DNA of 27,019 nt from JASLBX01 sp036374175 (GTDB lineage: Bacteria > Actinomycetota > Actinomycetes > Jiangellales > Jiangellaceae), in NCBI GenBank assembly GCA_036374175.1, contig DASUUH010000099.1, positions 1-27,019 of the forward strand, given 5' to 3'. Positions 1-6,853 of the stretch are shown here, one piece after another. Numbering within the stretch: position 1 is the first letter of the stretch; every line of letters begins with the position of its first letter. Position numbers and translations under genes: made by a program. The notes under the pieces are model-generated. The model saw only the letters and a program-made list of their open reading frames with translations. It was not told the origin of the DNA and made no database searches.

Positions 1-911
1 GCGCCAGCGCCGACTTCGAGCATCCTGCCCCGCAGGTGTGGGTCGAATTCGTCGAGCACCCAGTCGAAGAAGTGCCGTGCGGTACCGAGACGTTCGAGGT
101 CGTCGGCGGCGCCGAAGTGGTCATCGGTGAAATCGCGGCCCGCCGGCGAAAGCCGCCGCTGTCGGGCGCGGTCGACACTTCCGCGCAAGGCCCTCAGATG
201 TGCGGTGAACTCACCGACGTCGCGCAGCCCCAGTCCGCCGGCCGAATCCGTGGTAGCTCGGTAGATGATCGGTGCTTCACCGACTCGATACCCACGGGCG
301 ACTGCCATGGCCACGAACATCGTCTGCACGCTGTGGCTGTTGACCGGTCCGGCGCCAATCGTAAAGTCGCGAACGACTGGCAGGCGAGCCACCCGGAAGC
401 TGGTGGTGGCATCCGCGATGCCCCTGGTGCCGGTGAGCAGACGGAACGTCACGTTGGCGAGCCTGCCTAGCGCCCAGCGGGAGGGCGAAAGACCCGGCGT
501 TCCACTCCCTCGCACCCACCGCGAACCGATGACGACGTCTAGATGACTTGTCACAAGGCGGTCGATAAGGTGCGGGAGCTGCGTCGGGTCGTGCCGGCCC
601 GTGGCATCCAAGGTCGCGACCAGGTCGGCGCGCCCGGCATCCACGACCCGACGGAACCCCTTGACATAGGCGTTTCCCGGCCCCCCTTCGGGGCCAGGGG
701 CGACCTCTAGCGGCAAGCCCAGGTTCTCCGCAATCCGACCAGCCTCCTGCCCAGCTGCGCCGGCATCCCCGTCGAGGAGCAGCACGTCGAGGTGCATGCC
801 ACGGCAGCGCAGCGCGTACGCGGCAACCCCGAGATCACGCATCAGGGCCGGAACCGGACCGAACGGTCCGTACAGCGGAAGTACGACCGTGACCGCTTTT
901 GGCGTGTTCAC
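1..911 (-). CDS. GT2 glycosyltransferase (DPM1-like) fused to SAM-dependent methyltransferase, 3' end cut by window edge
   Basis: Read from a GTG start at 911, 303 codons are visible before the left edge. Residues 6-220 form a GT2 domain of the polyprenyl-phosphate mannosyltransferase type: VTVVLPLYG near the N-terminus, a nucleotide-sugar segment ATLDATGRHDP (99-109) and VVIGSRW (126-132). The usual DxD acceptor motif reads DAT here, so one metal-ligand Asp is replaced. After a linker, residues 280-303 (HFFDWVLDEFD, then RMLEVGAG) are the start of a Rossmann methyltransferase, motif I being LEVGAG. Family knowledge: such GT2-methyltransferase fusions occur in polysaccharide loci, but the methyl acceptor cannot be read from sequence. 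It is transcribed away from rfbC. The start is chosen because GTGGGGGT lies just upstream; another in-frame GTG lies two codons earlier. The methyltransferase call rests on a short stretch only. Confidence 0.82.
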   Translation of the reverse strand, partial: MNTPKAVTVVLPLYGPFGPVPALMRDLGVAAYALRCRGMHLDVLLLDGDAGAAGQEAGRIAENLGLPLEVAPGPEGGPGNAYVKGFRRVVDAGRADLVATLDATGRHDPTQLPHLIDRLVTSHLDVVIGSRWVRGSGTPGLSPSRWALGRLANVTFRLLTGTRGIADATTSFRVARLPVVRDFTIGAGPVNSHSVQTMFVAMAVARGYRVGEAPIIYRATTDSAGGLGLRDVGEFTAHLRALRGSVDRARQRRLSPAGRDFTDDHFGAADDLERLGTARHFFDWVLDEFDPHLRGRMLEVGAG

Positions 912-1129
912 TTGCACCCCCACGTTCGAAGCCCCCACCACCTGGCCACGGTAATGCTATGCAGACGTGGGGACGCTCGGTTTGTGAAGACTACGGCCAT
1001 CCCTAAGACCTGAGAGACTCCTCTTAGGTGATTCTGTCCTACTGCCCTCCGCGGTAGCTGTGGAGAGCTGGCGAAGCGGATGTCGGTACGCTGCGGACGG
1101 CTAGCGTTGGTGAACGGTAGTTTACGATC
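912..1129. promoter_or_regulatory. Divergent intergenic region between GT2-methyltransferase and rfbC, with an inverted repeat
   Basis: These 218 bases separate divergent genes and must hold promoters for both. I see no convincing -35/-10 pair. The one clear structure is an inverted repeat with perfect 7-base arms, CCTAAGA at 1002-1008 and TCTTAGG at 1022-1028, separated by 13 bases; it could be an operator or a small hairpin. No gene fits here. rfbC has no strong ribosome site before its ATG. Confidence 0.4.
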
Positions 1130-1741
1130 ATGGAAGTCGTTGAGTCGGCAGTCTCAGATGCCTATGTGATCACGCCGACCCAACATAGGGATGACCGTGG
1201 CACCTTTCTGGAGTGGTACCGCTTCGAACGGCTCGAGGAGATACGCGGTTACTCGTTGGACCTGCGGCAGGCAAACTGTTCGGTGTCCGACGTCGGCGTA
1301 TTGCGGGGCATCCACGCTGCTGCGGTGCCGCCTGGCCAGGCCAAGTACGTCACGTGTATCCACGGCACCGTCCTCGACGTCGTCGTCGACATCCGAGTGG
1401 GATCCCCGACGTTCGGGAAGTGGGACGCAATCCGACTAGACGACGTCGACCGACGCGCTTTCTACCTTTCTGAGGGCCTTGGCCACGCATTTGTCGCTCT
1501 GAGTGACAACACCACCGTGATCTACCTCTGCTCTGAGGTCTACTCACCGTCGCGCGAATTTGGCATCCACCCGCTCGACCCCGGGCTAGGCATCAACTGG
1601 CCCGCGAACGTCACGCCGCTGCTTTCGCCCAAGGACGAGTCTGCCCCCACACTTGATGAGGCGGCCAAGGCTGGTCTACTTCCGCGGTACGAGGACTGCC
1701 TGACCCATTACGCCGCCTTGCGAAGCGCATCGAAAGCCTGA
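1130..1741 (+). CDS. rfbC: dTDP-4-dehydrorhamnose 3,5-epimerase
   Basis: RmlC-family cupin of 203 residues, the usual size. It epimerises C3 and C5 of dTDP-4-keto-6-deoxyglucose in the dTDP-L-rhamnose pathway. Visible family signatures: HRDDRGTFLEW (19-29), VLRGIH with catalytic His62, GQAKYV with Lys72, DVVVDIRVGSPTFGKW (83-98), EGLGHAF (115-121) with His119, the tyrosine-containing stretch IYLCSEVYSP (131-140), and LDPGLGINWP (149-158). The PPGQAKYVTC and LDDVDRRA wording resembles epimerases of actinomycete deoxysugar clusters (EvaD/NovW type) as much as cell-wall RmlC, so a role in another 6-deoxyhexose is possible. The stop TGA lies inside the 8-base target duplication of the neighbouring insertion sequence, so the protein itself is unchanged by that insertion. 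It converges on rfbD. Confidence 0.93.
   Translation: MEVVESAVSDAYVITPTQHRDDRGTFLEWYRFERLEEIRGYSLDLRQANCSVSDVGVLRGIHAAAVPPGQAKYVTCIHGTVLDVVVDIRVGSPTFGKWDAIRLDDVDRRAFYLSEGLGHAFVALSDNTTVIYLCSEVYSPSREFGIHPLDPGLGINWPANVTPLLSPKDESAPTLDEAAKAGLLPRYEDCLTHYAALRSASKA
1734..1741. repeat. Target-site duplication, left copy (AAGCCTGA)
   Basis: AAGCCTGA directly precedes the left end of the insertion sequence and is repeated exactly at 2754-2761. Eight bases is the length expected for IS1595-family elements. It contains the rfbC stop codon TGA (1739-1741). Confidence 0.92.
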
Positions 1742-1765
1742 CGTGCATATCTGCTTGAGTGCAGT
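1742..1765 (+). repeat. IS1595-family left terminal inverted repeat
   Basis: Core TGCATATCTGCTTG at 1744-1757 followed by A and GTGCAGT. It pairs with 2730-2753 with two mismatches, at element positions 2 and 17. Confidence 0.92.
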
Positions 1766-1776
1766 AGAATAGGAAT

Positions 1777-2718
1777 GTGCTGGAGGATTCGGCGCCGGTC
1801 GGTGGGGTGGACTATCCGCGGACCTATCAGGAGTTCCGCGACTGGTTCGGCGATGACCGGGCGTGCGAGGAGTACTTGGCCGGGTTGCGGTGGCCACGCG
1901 GGTTTGAGTGTCCGGCGTGTGGCTGCGGGACGGCATGGCGGGTCAAGCAGCGGCGGCTGTGGATGTGTGCCGAGTGCGGGCGCAAGACCTCGGTGACTGC
2001 GGGCACGATCTTCGATCGGACCCGGTCGCCGTTGTCGACATGGTTCGCCGCGGTGTGGTTTGTCACCTCGCAGAAGAACGGTGTGTCCGCCCAGGGTCTG
2101 CAGCGGGTGCTGGGGTTCGGCTCGTACGAGACCGCCTGGGCGTGGCTGCACAAGATGCGCCGGGCGATGGTGCGCCCGGACCGTGAGCGCCTGGCCGGGA
2201 TTGTCGAGGTCGACCAGACCTTCATCGGCGGCGTCACCGCGGGCCAGCGCGGCGCCAGCACGAACAAGGTCCCGGTCACGATCGCGGTCGAACGCGACGA
2301 GCGCGAGCGGATCGGCCGGATCAGGCTCGAGGTCGCCGACCGGCCCAACAGCGCCGAGATGGTCGAGTTCACCGCCGAGATCGCCGAACCAGGAACGATC
2401 ATCCGCACCGACGGCGCCAGCGTCTGGCTGCGCCTCACGCTCATGGGCTACCAGCACGAGCCCGTCGCCGGAATCCACGCCGACGACCCCGACCAAATCA
2501 CCCCCGGAGTCCACCTCGTCGCCTCGCTGCTCAAACGCTGGATCGCCGGCACCCTGCACCACCGGATCAGCCACGTGCACCTGCCGTACTACCTCGACGA
2601 GTTCACCTTCCGGTTCAACCGCCGCACCTCCACGGCTCGCGGCCTGCTGTTCTACCGGCTGCTCCAGCAAGCCCTGGACACCGACCCACATCCGCTCAAG
2701 GAACTGACAGGCCGCTGA
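1777..2718 (+). CDS. IS1595-family transposase
   Basis: A 313-residue protein combining an N-terminal zinc ribbon (Cys45, Cys48, Cys64, Cys67 in CPACG and CAECG) with an ISXO2-like DDE-type catalytic domain. Acidic residues fit the family: Asp146 in EVDQTFIGG, Asp212 in IIRTDGASVW, and the C-terminal block YYLDEFTFRFNRR (271-283). It would cut and paste its own element. The GTG start at 1777 is taken because it gives the longest frame; the GTG at residue 11 (VDYPRTYQEF), preceded by GGTGGG, is an alternative with a better ribosome site. No frameshift or stop interrupts it, so the copy is probably active. An open frame on the opposite strand is a GC artefact. Confidence 0.95.
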   Translation: MLEDSAPVGGVDYPRTYQEFRDWFGDDRACEEYLAGLRWPRGFECPACGCGTAWRVKQRRLWMCAECGRKTSVTAGTIFDRTRSPLSTWFAAVWFVTSQKNGVSAQGLQRVLGFGSYETAWAWLHKMRRAMVRPDRERLAGIVEVDQTFIGGVTAGQRGASTNKVPVTIAVERDERERIGRIRLEVADRPNSAEMVEFTAEIAEPGTIIRTDGASVWLRLTLMGYQHEPVAGIHADDPDQITPGVHLVASLLKRWIAGTLHHRISHVHLPYYLDEFTFRFNRRTSTARGLLFYRLLQQALDTDPHPLKELTGR

Positions 2719-2727
2719 CCAGCATCA

Positions 2728-3585
2728 TCACTGCACCCAAGCAGATATGCAGGAAGCCTGATCGAGCGACGCCCGCCAGTGCGGCAGCGGTGCCAAGCCG
2801 GCCGCGCACCAAGCGTCGTGACCGAGGACTGAGTAGGCCGGCCGAGGCGCAGGGCGGAGCAACCTGTCCGACGTCGTAGGCCGGACGCGCTCGGGGTCAG
2901 CGCCAAGAAGCTGGAACACCGCCTGAGCGAGTTCGAACCACGTCGCCGAGTTCGAACATGTGGCGCGGTACACGCCGGGCTGCGCATTTGCATACACCAT
3001 ATTCACAATCTGACGGGCCACCTCGGCTGTCCAGGTGGGCTGGCCTCGCTGATCATCGACTACGTCAACGGTGTCACGTTGGCCCGCTGCCCTGATCATG
3101 GTCTGGACGAAGTTCGGGCCTGCCACTCCGTAGAGCCAGGCGGTGCGGACGATCCATGAGCTGTCAGGCAGGGCGCTTCGCACGGCCCATTCGCCGGCTG
3201 CCTTGGACCTGCCGTATGCCGATGCGGGGTGGAGCGGTGCCGACTCCGGATATGGCGTGGTGGCCGTTCCGTCGAAGACGTAATCCGTCGAGATGTGTAC
3301 CAGCCGGGCGCCGACGTCGCGGCACGCAGTTGCGACGTTCGCTGCGCCAACTGCATTGACGTTGAAGGCGTCGGCCTCGTGGTCCTCGGCCGCATCCACG
3401 GCAGTCCACGCCGCGCAGTTGACCACCGTGTCGGGGCGGTACCGCCTGATGGTCTCGGCGGTCGCTGCATGGTTGGTGATGTCAAGGTCGGCCCGGTTGA
3501 GTGCGACCGAATCACGATCGTCCAACTGGCGTCTGATGTCGCTGCCGAGCATTCCTCCTGCACCGAGGACGAGCCACTGCGTCAT
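2728..3585 (-). CDS. rfbD: dTDP-4-dehydrorhamnose reductase, C-terminus rewritten by the IS
   Basis: RmlD-family short-chain reductase, 285 residues, making dTDP-L-rhamnose from the RfbC product with NAD(P)H. Seen: MTQWLVLGAGGMLG with the GxxGxxG nucleotide motif, STDYVFDGT, catalytic YGRSK, and the family C-terminal block RPAYSVLGHDAW. The start at 3585 overlaps the rfbB stop as ATGA, suggesting coupled translation; an upstream in-frame ATG at 3621 lies inside rfbB and is less likely. The C-terminus is unusual: after LDQA the frame enters the inverted repeat and ends in SCISAWVQ. Removing the element and one target copy restores LDQA-FDALRKAA followed by TAA at 1708-1710, so eight native residues were swapped for eight foreign ones. 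The catalytic core is untouched, so activity is likely kept. Confidence 0.92.
   Translation of the reverse strand: MTQWLVLGAGGMLGSDIRRQLDDRDSVALNRADLDITNHAATAETIRRYRPDTVVNCAAWTAVDAAEDHEADAFNVNAVGAANVATACRDVGARLVHISTDYVFDGTATTPYPESAPLHPASAYGRSKAAGEWAVRSALPDSSWIVRTAWLYGVAGPNFVQTMIRAAGQRDTVDVVDDQRGQPTWTAEVARQIVNMVYANAQPGVYRATCSNSATWFELAQAVFQLLGADPERVRPTTSDRLLRPAPRPAYSVLGHDAWCAAGLAPLPHWRASLDQASCISAWVQ
2730..2753 (-). repeat. IS1595-family right terminal inverted repeat
   Basis: Reverse complement core is TGCATATCTGCTTGG. Read on the minus strand this repeat supplies the last eight codons of rfbD and the first base of its new stop codon. Confidence 0.92.
2754..2761. repeat. Target-site duplication, right copy (AAGCCTGA)
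   Basis: Exact copy of 1734-1741 directly outside the right inverted repeat; it encodes part of Asp-Gln-Ala near the rfbD end. Confidence 0.92.
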
Positions 3586-4572
3586 CGCCGCAGCGCCGCC
3601 CGCGCCTTCAGAGGCTCCCACCAGGCTCGGTTCTGTTGATACCAGGTAACCGTGTCGGCCAGCCCCTGATCAACGGGAACCTCTGGTCGGTACCCTAGCT
3701 CATCGGAGATCTTGGTGATGTCGACAGAGTATCTGCGGTCGTGCGCCTTGCGGTCTTCGACCATCTCGACGCTGTCCCAATCAGCGCCACACGCAGCTAG
3801 CAGCCGCTCCGTCAGCTCACGGTTGGTCAGCTCAGCTCCGCCGCCGATGTTGTAGATCTCGCCAGCGCGGCCCTTATCGAACACGAGCACGATCCCTCGG
3901 CAGTGATCGTCGACGTGCAACCAGTCACGGACGTTCAGGCCGTCACCGTAGAGAGGCACCTTCTTGCCGTCTAGGAGGTTGGTGACGAACAGCGGGATGA
4001 CCTTCTCAGGGAACTGGTAAGGCCCGTAGTTGTTGGAGCAGCGTGTGATGACCACATCGAGCCCGTGAGTACGGGCGTACGACCGGGCGATCAGGTCCGA
4101 AGCGGCCTTGGATGCCGAGTACGGCGAGTTCGGTTCGAGCAGATGGTTCTCGGACCAGGACCCAGCATCGATGGAGCCATACACTTCATCAGTCGACACG
4201 TGAACAACCCGTTCAACCCCGTGGTGAGCGGCGGCATCGAGCAACAGCTGCGTCCCGACGACGTTCGTCATCACGAACTCGGCCGCACCATTGATCGATC
4301 TATCAACGTGCGACTCCGCGGCGAAGTGCACAACTGCATCGACGCCGCTCATCACGTCGTCGACCAAGCGGGCGTCCGTGATGTCGCCCTGAACGAAGGT
4401 GAATTGCGGACTCTCGCGAATCGGGTCGAGATTCGCCAGATTTCCGGCGTAGGTCAGCTTGTCGAGGACGACCACGTGAGCGTCGGCTAGGGAGCCAAAG
4501 CGTCCGCTGACGGCAGTGCGGGTGAAGTGCGAGCCGATGAAGCCGGCGCCGCCGGTAACGAGGGATCTTCAT
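3582..4572 (-). CDS. rfbB: dTDP-glucose 4,6-dehydratase, frameshifted at the fourth codon
   Basis: RmlB-family enzyme removing water from dTDP-glucose, second step of dTDP-rhamnose synthesis. From 4562 to 3582 the frame is clean: LVTGGAGFIGSH (NAD-binding), HFAAESHVDRSI, STDEVYGS (the Thr-Asp-Glu catalytic set), YSASK, CSNNYGPYQFPEK and RDWLHVDDH. The ATG at 4572 gives Met-Lys-Ile and then one C too many in the run 4562-4564, throwing the frame; removing one C gives the canonical MKILVTGGAGFIG. In the downstream frame a TGA lies just before this point, and the next possible start is a GTG at 4475, which would lose the NAD-binding loop. Either a disabling mutation or a base-call error. The ATGA junction with rfbD marks a two-gene operon. 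Confidence 0.85.
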
Positions 4573-4654
4573 AAGTCGTCCGGTCGCTTGGGTTGAAAGC
4601 GGAACTGATCCTACTCAACTATCCGGTGCCACCGTACCGGTACCGTGTGGCAAC
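4573..4654. promoter_or_regulatory. Divergent rfbB/rfbA intergenic region
   Basis: These 82 bases must contain the promoters of both divergent genes. TTGAAA at 4593-4598 could be a plus-strand -35 element, with AT-richer bases about 18 further on (AACTAT, 4617-4622), but the match to -10 is poor. No strong ribosome site precedes either ATG. Confidence 0.3.
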
Positions 4655-5516
4655 ATGCGGGGAATCATTTTGGCTGGCGGTTCGGGCACGCGGCTCTATC
4701 CGATCACCAAGGGTGTAAGCAAGCAGCTCATGCCCGTTACGACAAGCCGATGATCTACTACCCGCTTTCCACGTTAATGATGGCTGGGATACGCAATATT
4801 CTGATCATTACGACCCCGGAGGAGCAGGCACAGTTCCAGCGGCTGCTTGGAGACGGTTCACAACTGGGAATCTCACTGTCGTATGCCGTGCAACCACGCC
4901 CAGAGGGCCTTGCCCAAGCGTTCCTTATCGGCGCGGAGTTCATCGGTAGCGACAGCGTCGCACTCGTGCTGGGCGACAACATCTTCTACGGGACCGGCCT
5001 CGGAACCAGCCTTGAGAAATGCACCCACCCGATCGGCGGGCACATCTTCGCATACCACGTGGCGAACCCCTCGGCGTACGGCGTCGTCGAGTTCGACTCG
5101 AACGGTAAGGCCCTGTCGATCGAGGAGAAACCCACCAAGCCAAAGAGCTCTTACGCCGTACCGGCCTCTACTTCTACGACAACGCAGTTGTGGAGATCGC
5201 GCGGGGCATTCGGCCGAGCGCACGTGGCGAGCTGGAGATCACCGATGTAAACCAGGCCTACCTGAGTGAGGGGCGGCTCCAGGTCGAGGTGCTCGAGCGT
5301 GGTACCGCCTGGCTGGATACAGGAACCTTCACGTCGCTCATGCAGGCAGGCGAGTTCGTGCGCGTCGTCGAAGAGCGGCAGGGTCTCAAGATCGGCTGCA
5401 TCGAGGAGATAGCCTTTCGGCAGGATTACATCACGGCCGACCAACTGCGACGACTCGCCGAGCCGCTCCTCAAGGGCGGGTATGGCCATTACCTCATCGG
5501 GTTAATTGAAGAGTGA
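4655..5516 (+). pseudogene. rfbA: Glucose-1-phosphate thymidylyltransferase, broken by two single-base deletions
   Basis: RmlA family, first step of dTDP-rhamnose synthesis (glucose-1-phosphate plus dTTP to dTDP-glucose). The protein is recognisable across three frames. From 4655: MRGIILAGGSGTRLYPIT with the nucleotide-binding loop, then SKQLMPV. One base is missing near 4738, where CCCGTTACGAC should read CCC GTT TAC GAC. The second frame gives YDKPMIYYPLSTLMMAG, LGDNIFYG and IEEKPTKPKSSYAV. One base is missing again near 5160, after which the third frame gives GLYFYDN, RGELEITDVNQAYL and WLDTGT to the TGA at 5514-5516. No large deletion is present; total length equals the family norm. Either recent inactivation or base-call errors; if the sequence is right, no functional RmlA is made from this copy. 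Confidence 0.9.
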
Positions 5517-5525
5517 TTTCTGCAA

Positions 5526-6722
5526 TTACATCGAAGCCAGTGCGACTGCCTCGTCATAGGCGTCTAGAAGCAACGACTCGAAGGATGCCAAGGGCAGCAC
5601 CGGTTCTGTTGGCGGCTTGGGCGGCTCGTCGAGGAACGCGTCGACAGCGGCGGCGAGCCGGCGCGCGGTCGACTCCGGATCACTCGGGGAGACCAGCGCA
5701 ACACGTGTGCTGGTCCACCATCGGACCACTTCCGCAGGACCGCCGTGGTCAAGGCAAACCACCGGCGTTCCGAGCACCAGCGCCTCCGCGACGGACAGCC
5801 CAGCCTCCTCGTGCAGCGCGGGATGGAGCAACACACCGCAGCGCCGGACCTTCCGCAGCAGCTCATCTCGGGGCAGGCTGCCCATAAGGATGACGCGGTC
5901 CTGCAACCCCCAGCGTTCGGCGGCCTGCTGAACGCGGCGTCGATCGGGACCCTCGCCAAATACACGCAGGACCGTGTTCCGGTGCTGTACGTGACGCAAA
6001 GTCCGTACCGCGAGGCGCGCACCTTTCAAGGGGATGAGACGACCGACGAATGCGATGTCTGTGCCACGAGCACCCTCGGGCACATTCATGTCTGGCAGTC
6101 GAACCGTCAGCGCGTTAGGCAGCACGGAGACACGCATATTCCGCAACCGCCGGGCCGTGCTGGGATTCTGGGCGAGGCTGATCGTGGCGGCCCGAGTCGT
6201 GGCGCGGTGACTCGGTCGGATCACCGCCAGGCGCCGCGCGGTCTCCCGGAGGGCCTCTTCCCGCAGGCCGGTGGCACCGAGCTCACGGACCAGTGATGCA
6301 GGTGTACTCACGCCGCCGCCGACCGGGCCCCACACGAAGGGCTTGCCCAGCCGGCTGACTCCTGCACGTGTCCAGTACGTCGCGAAGGTCGCGTGGTGAA
6401 CCACATCGAAATTGAAGCGGCTGTCCAGCTCCGCGGCGCGAATAGCTGCCAAGCGCTGCCATGCGTCGTAGTACACGTGCAGGCCGGGAAGACCCGTATG
6501 TTTGAATCGTCGGACTGGCCCGTGCAGGTCGATGCCATGCAGTCGGATGCGATCCCGAAGCGGGTGCTGGGAAAGATACTCCTTGAGCCCGGAGATGTTG
6601 TTCTCCCGGGTGAGAACCCAGACGTCATGCCGCTGGGCGGCCGCCAGCATGACCCGCAGACCGACTTCCGGCTCGGAGCCCTTCCCCGGCTCGCATGCGT
6701 ACGCCGAAAGCAGGATCCTCAT
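5526..6722 (-). CDS. GT4 glycosyltransferase
   Basis: A 398-residue GT-B fold glycosyltransferase of family 4, cytoplasmic or peripheral at the membrane. The N-terminal half begins MRILLSAYACEPGKGSEPEVG and has a WGPVGGG loop. The C-terminal half has FVGRLIPLKG, FGEGPDRRR and the donor-binding E-x7-E block HEEAGLSVAEALVLGTPVV. Donor and acceptor sugars are not readable. The start at 6722 is chosen over 6773 because the family N-terminus begins there and GGGGGA lies just upstream. It is a close paralogue of the GT4 half of the fusion gene at 11515-13683, sharing the same N-terminal ACEPGKGSE signature. It faces rfbA tail to tail, nine bases apart, and is divergent from the epimerase gene. Confidence 0.9.
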   Translation of the reverse strand: MRILLSAYACEPGKGSEPEVGLRVMLAAAQRHDVWVLTRENNISGLKEYLSQHPLRDRIRLHGIDLHGPVRRFKHTGLPGLHVYYDAWQRLAAIRAAELDSRFNFDVVHHATFATYWTRAGVSRLGKPFVWGPVGGGVSTPASLVRELGATGLREEALRETARRLAVIRPSHRATTRAATISLAQNPSTARRLRNMRVSVLPNALTVRLPDMNVPEGARGTDIAFVGRLIPLKGARLAVRTLRHVQHRNTVLRVFGEGPDRRRVQQAAERWGLQDRVILMGSLPRDELLRKVRRCGVLLHPALHEEAGLSVAEALVLGTPVVCLDHGGPAEVVRWWTSTRVALVSPSDPESTARRLAAAVDAFLDEPPKPPTEPVLPLASFESLLLDAYDEAVALASM

Positions 6723-6853
6723 CGATTCCCCCAATGCATCGTCCGGCCGCTTTGGGACGCGACTCGACGACATTACCCCGGCGGGGCCAGGTAGTCTCCG
6801 AGAGACTCGGCTCTGAACCGGCTGACAGGCCCAGAAGCGCAGGAGGGCGGGGA
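6723..6853. promoter_or_regulatory. Divergent intergenic region with a 15-bp palindrome and a strong ribosome site
   Basis: This 131-base gap separates the minus-strand GT4 from the plus-strand epimerase operon. It holds a perfect inverted repeat AGTCTC-CGA-GAGACT at 6793-6807, a possible operator. AGGAGG at 6841-6846 lies seven bases before the epimerase ATG and fixes that start. No clear -35/-10 pair was seen. Confidence 0.45.

Larger units (their letters stand above)
1742..2753 (+). mobile_element. Intact IS1595-family insertion sequence, 1012 bp
   Basis: The element is bounded by 24-base imperfect terminal inverted repeats (1742-1765 and 2730-2753, 22 of 24 matching) and by a perfect 8-base direct repeat AAGCCTGA outside them. 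One transposase gene (1777-2718) fills it. All parts are complete and the target duplication is unmutated, so insertion looks recent. It landed in the overlapping tails of the convergent genes rfbC and rfbD. Size, zinc-ribbon plus ISXO2-like transposase and target length all agree with IS1595; the named IS would need a database comparison. Confidence 0.93.

Noticed and set aside
1108..1128. Possible promoter TTGGTG ... TACGAT immediately before rfbC
   Set aside because: Spacing between the hexamers is about 10 bases and the -10-like element ends one base before the ATG, which fits neither a normal nor a leaderless start.
1708..2691. Long open frame on the minus strand through the whole insertion sequence
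   Set aside because: It is antisense to the transposase, has low-complexity Gly/Arg/Val/Asp content and no family motifs. Only its last residues are meaningful, as the former rfbD tail.
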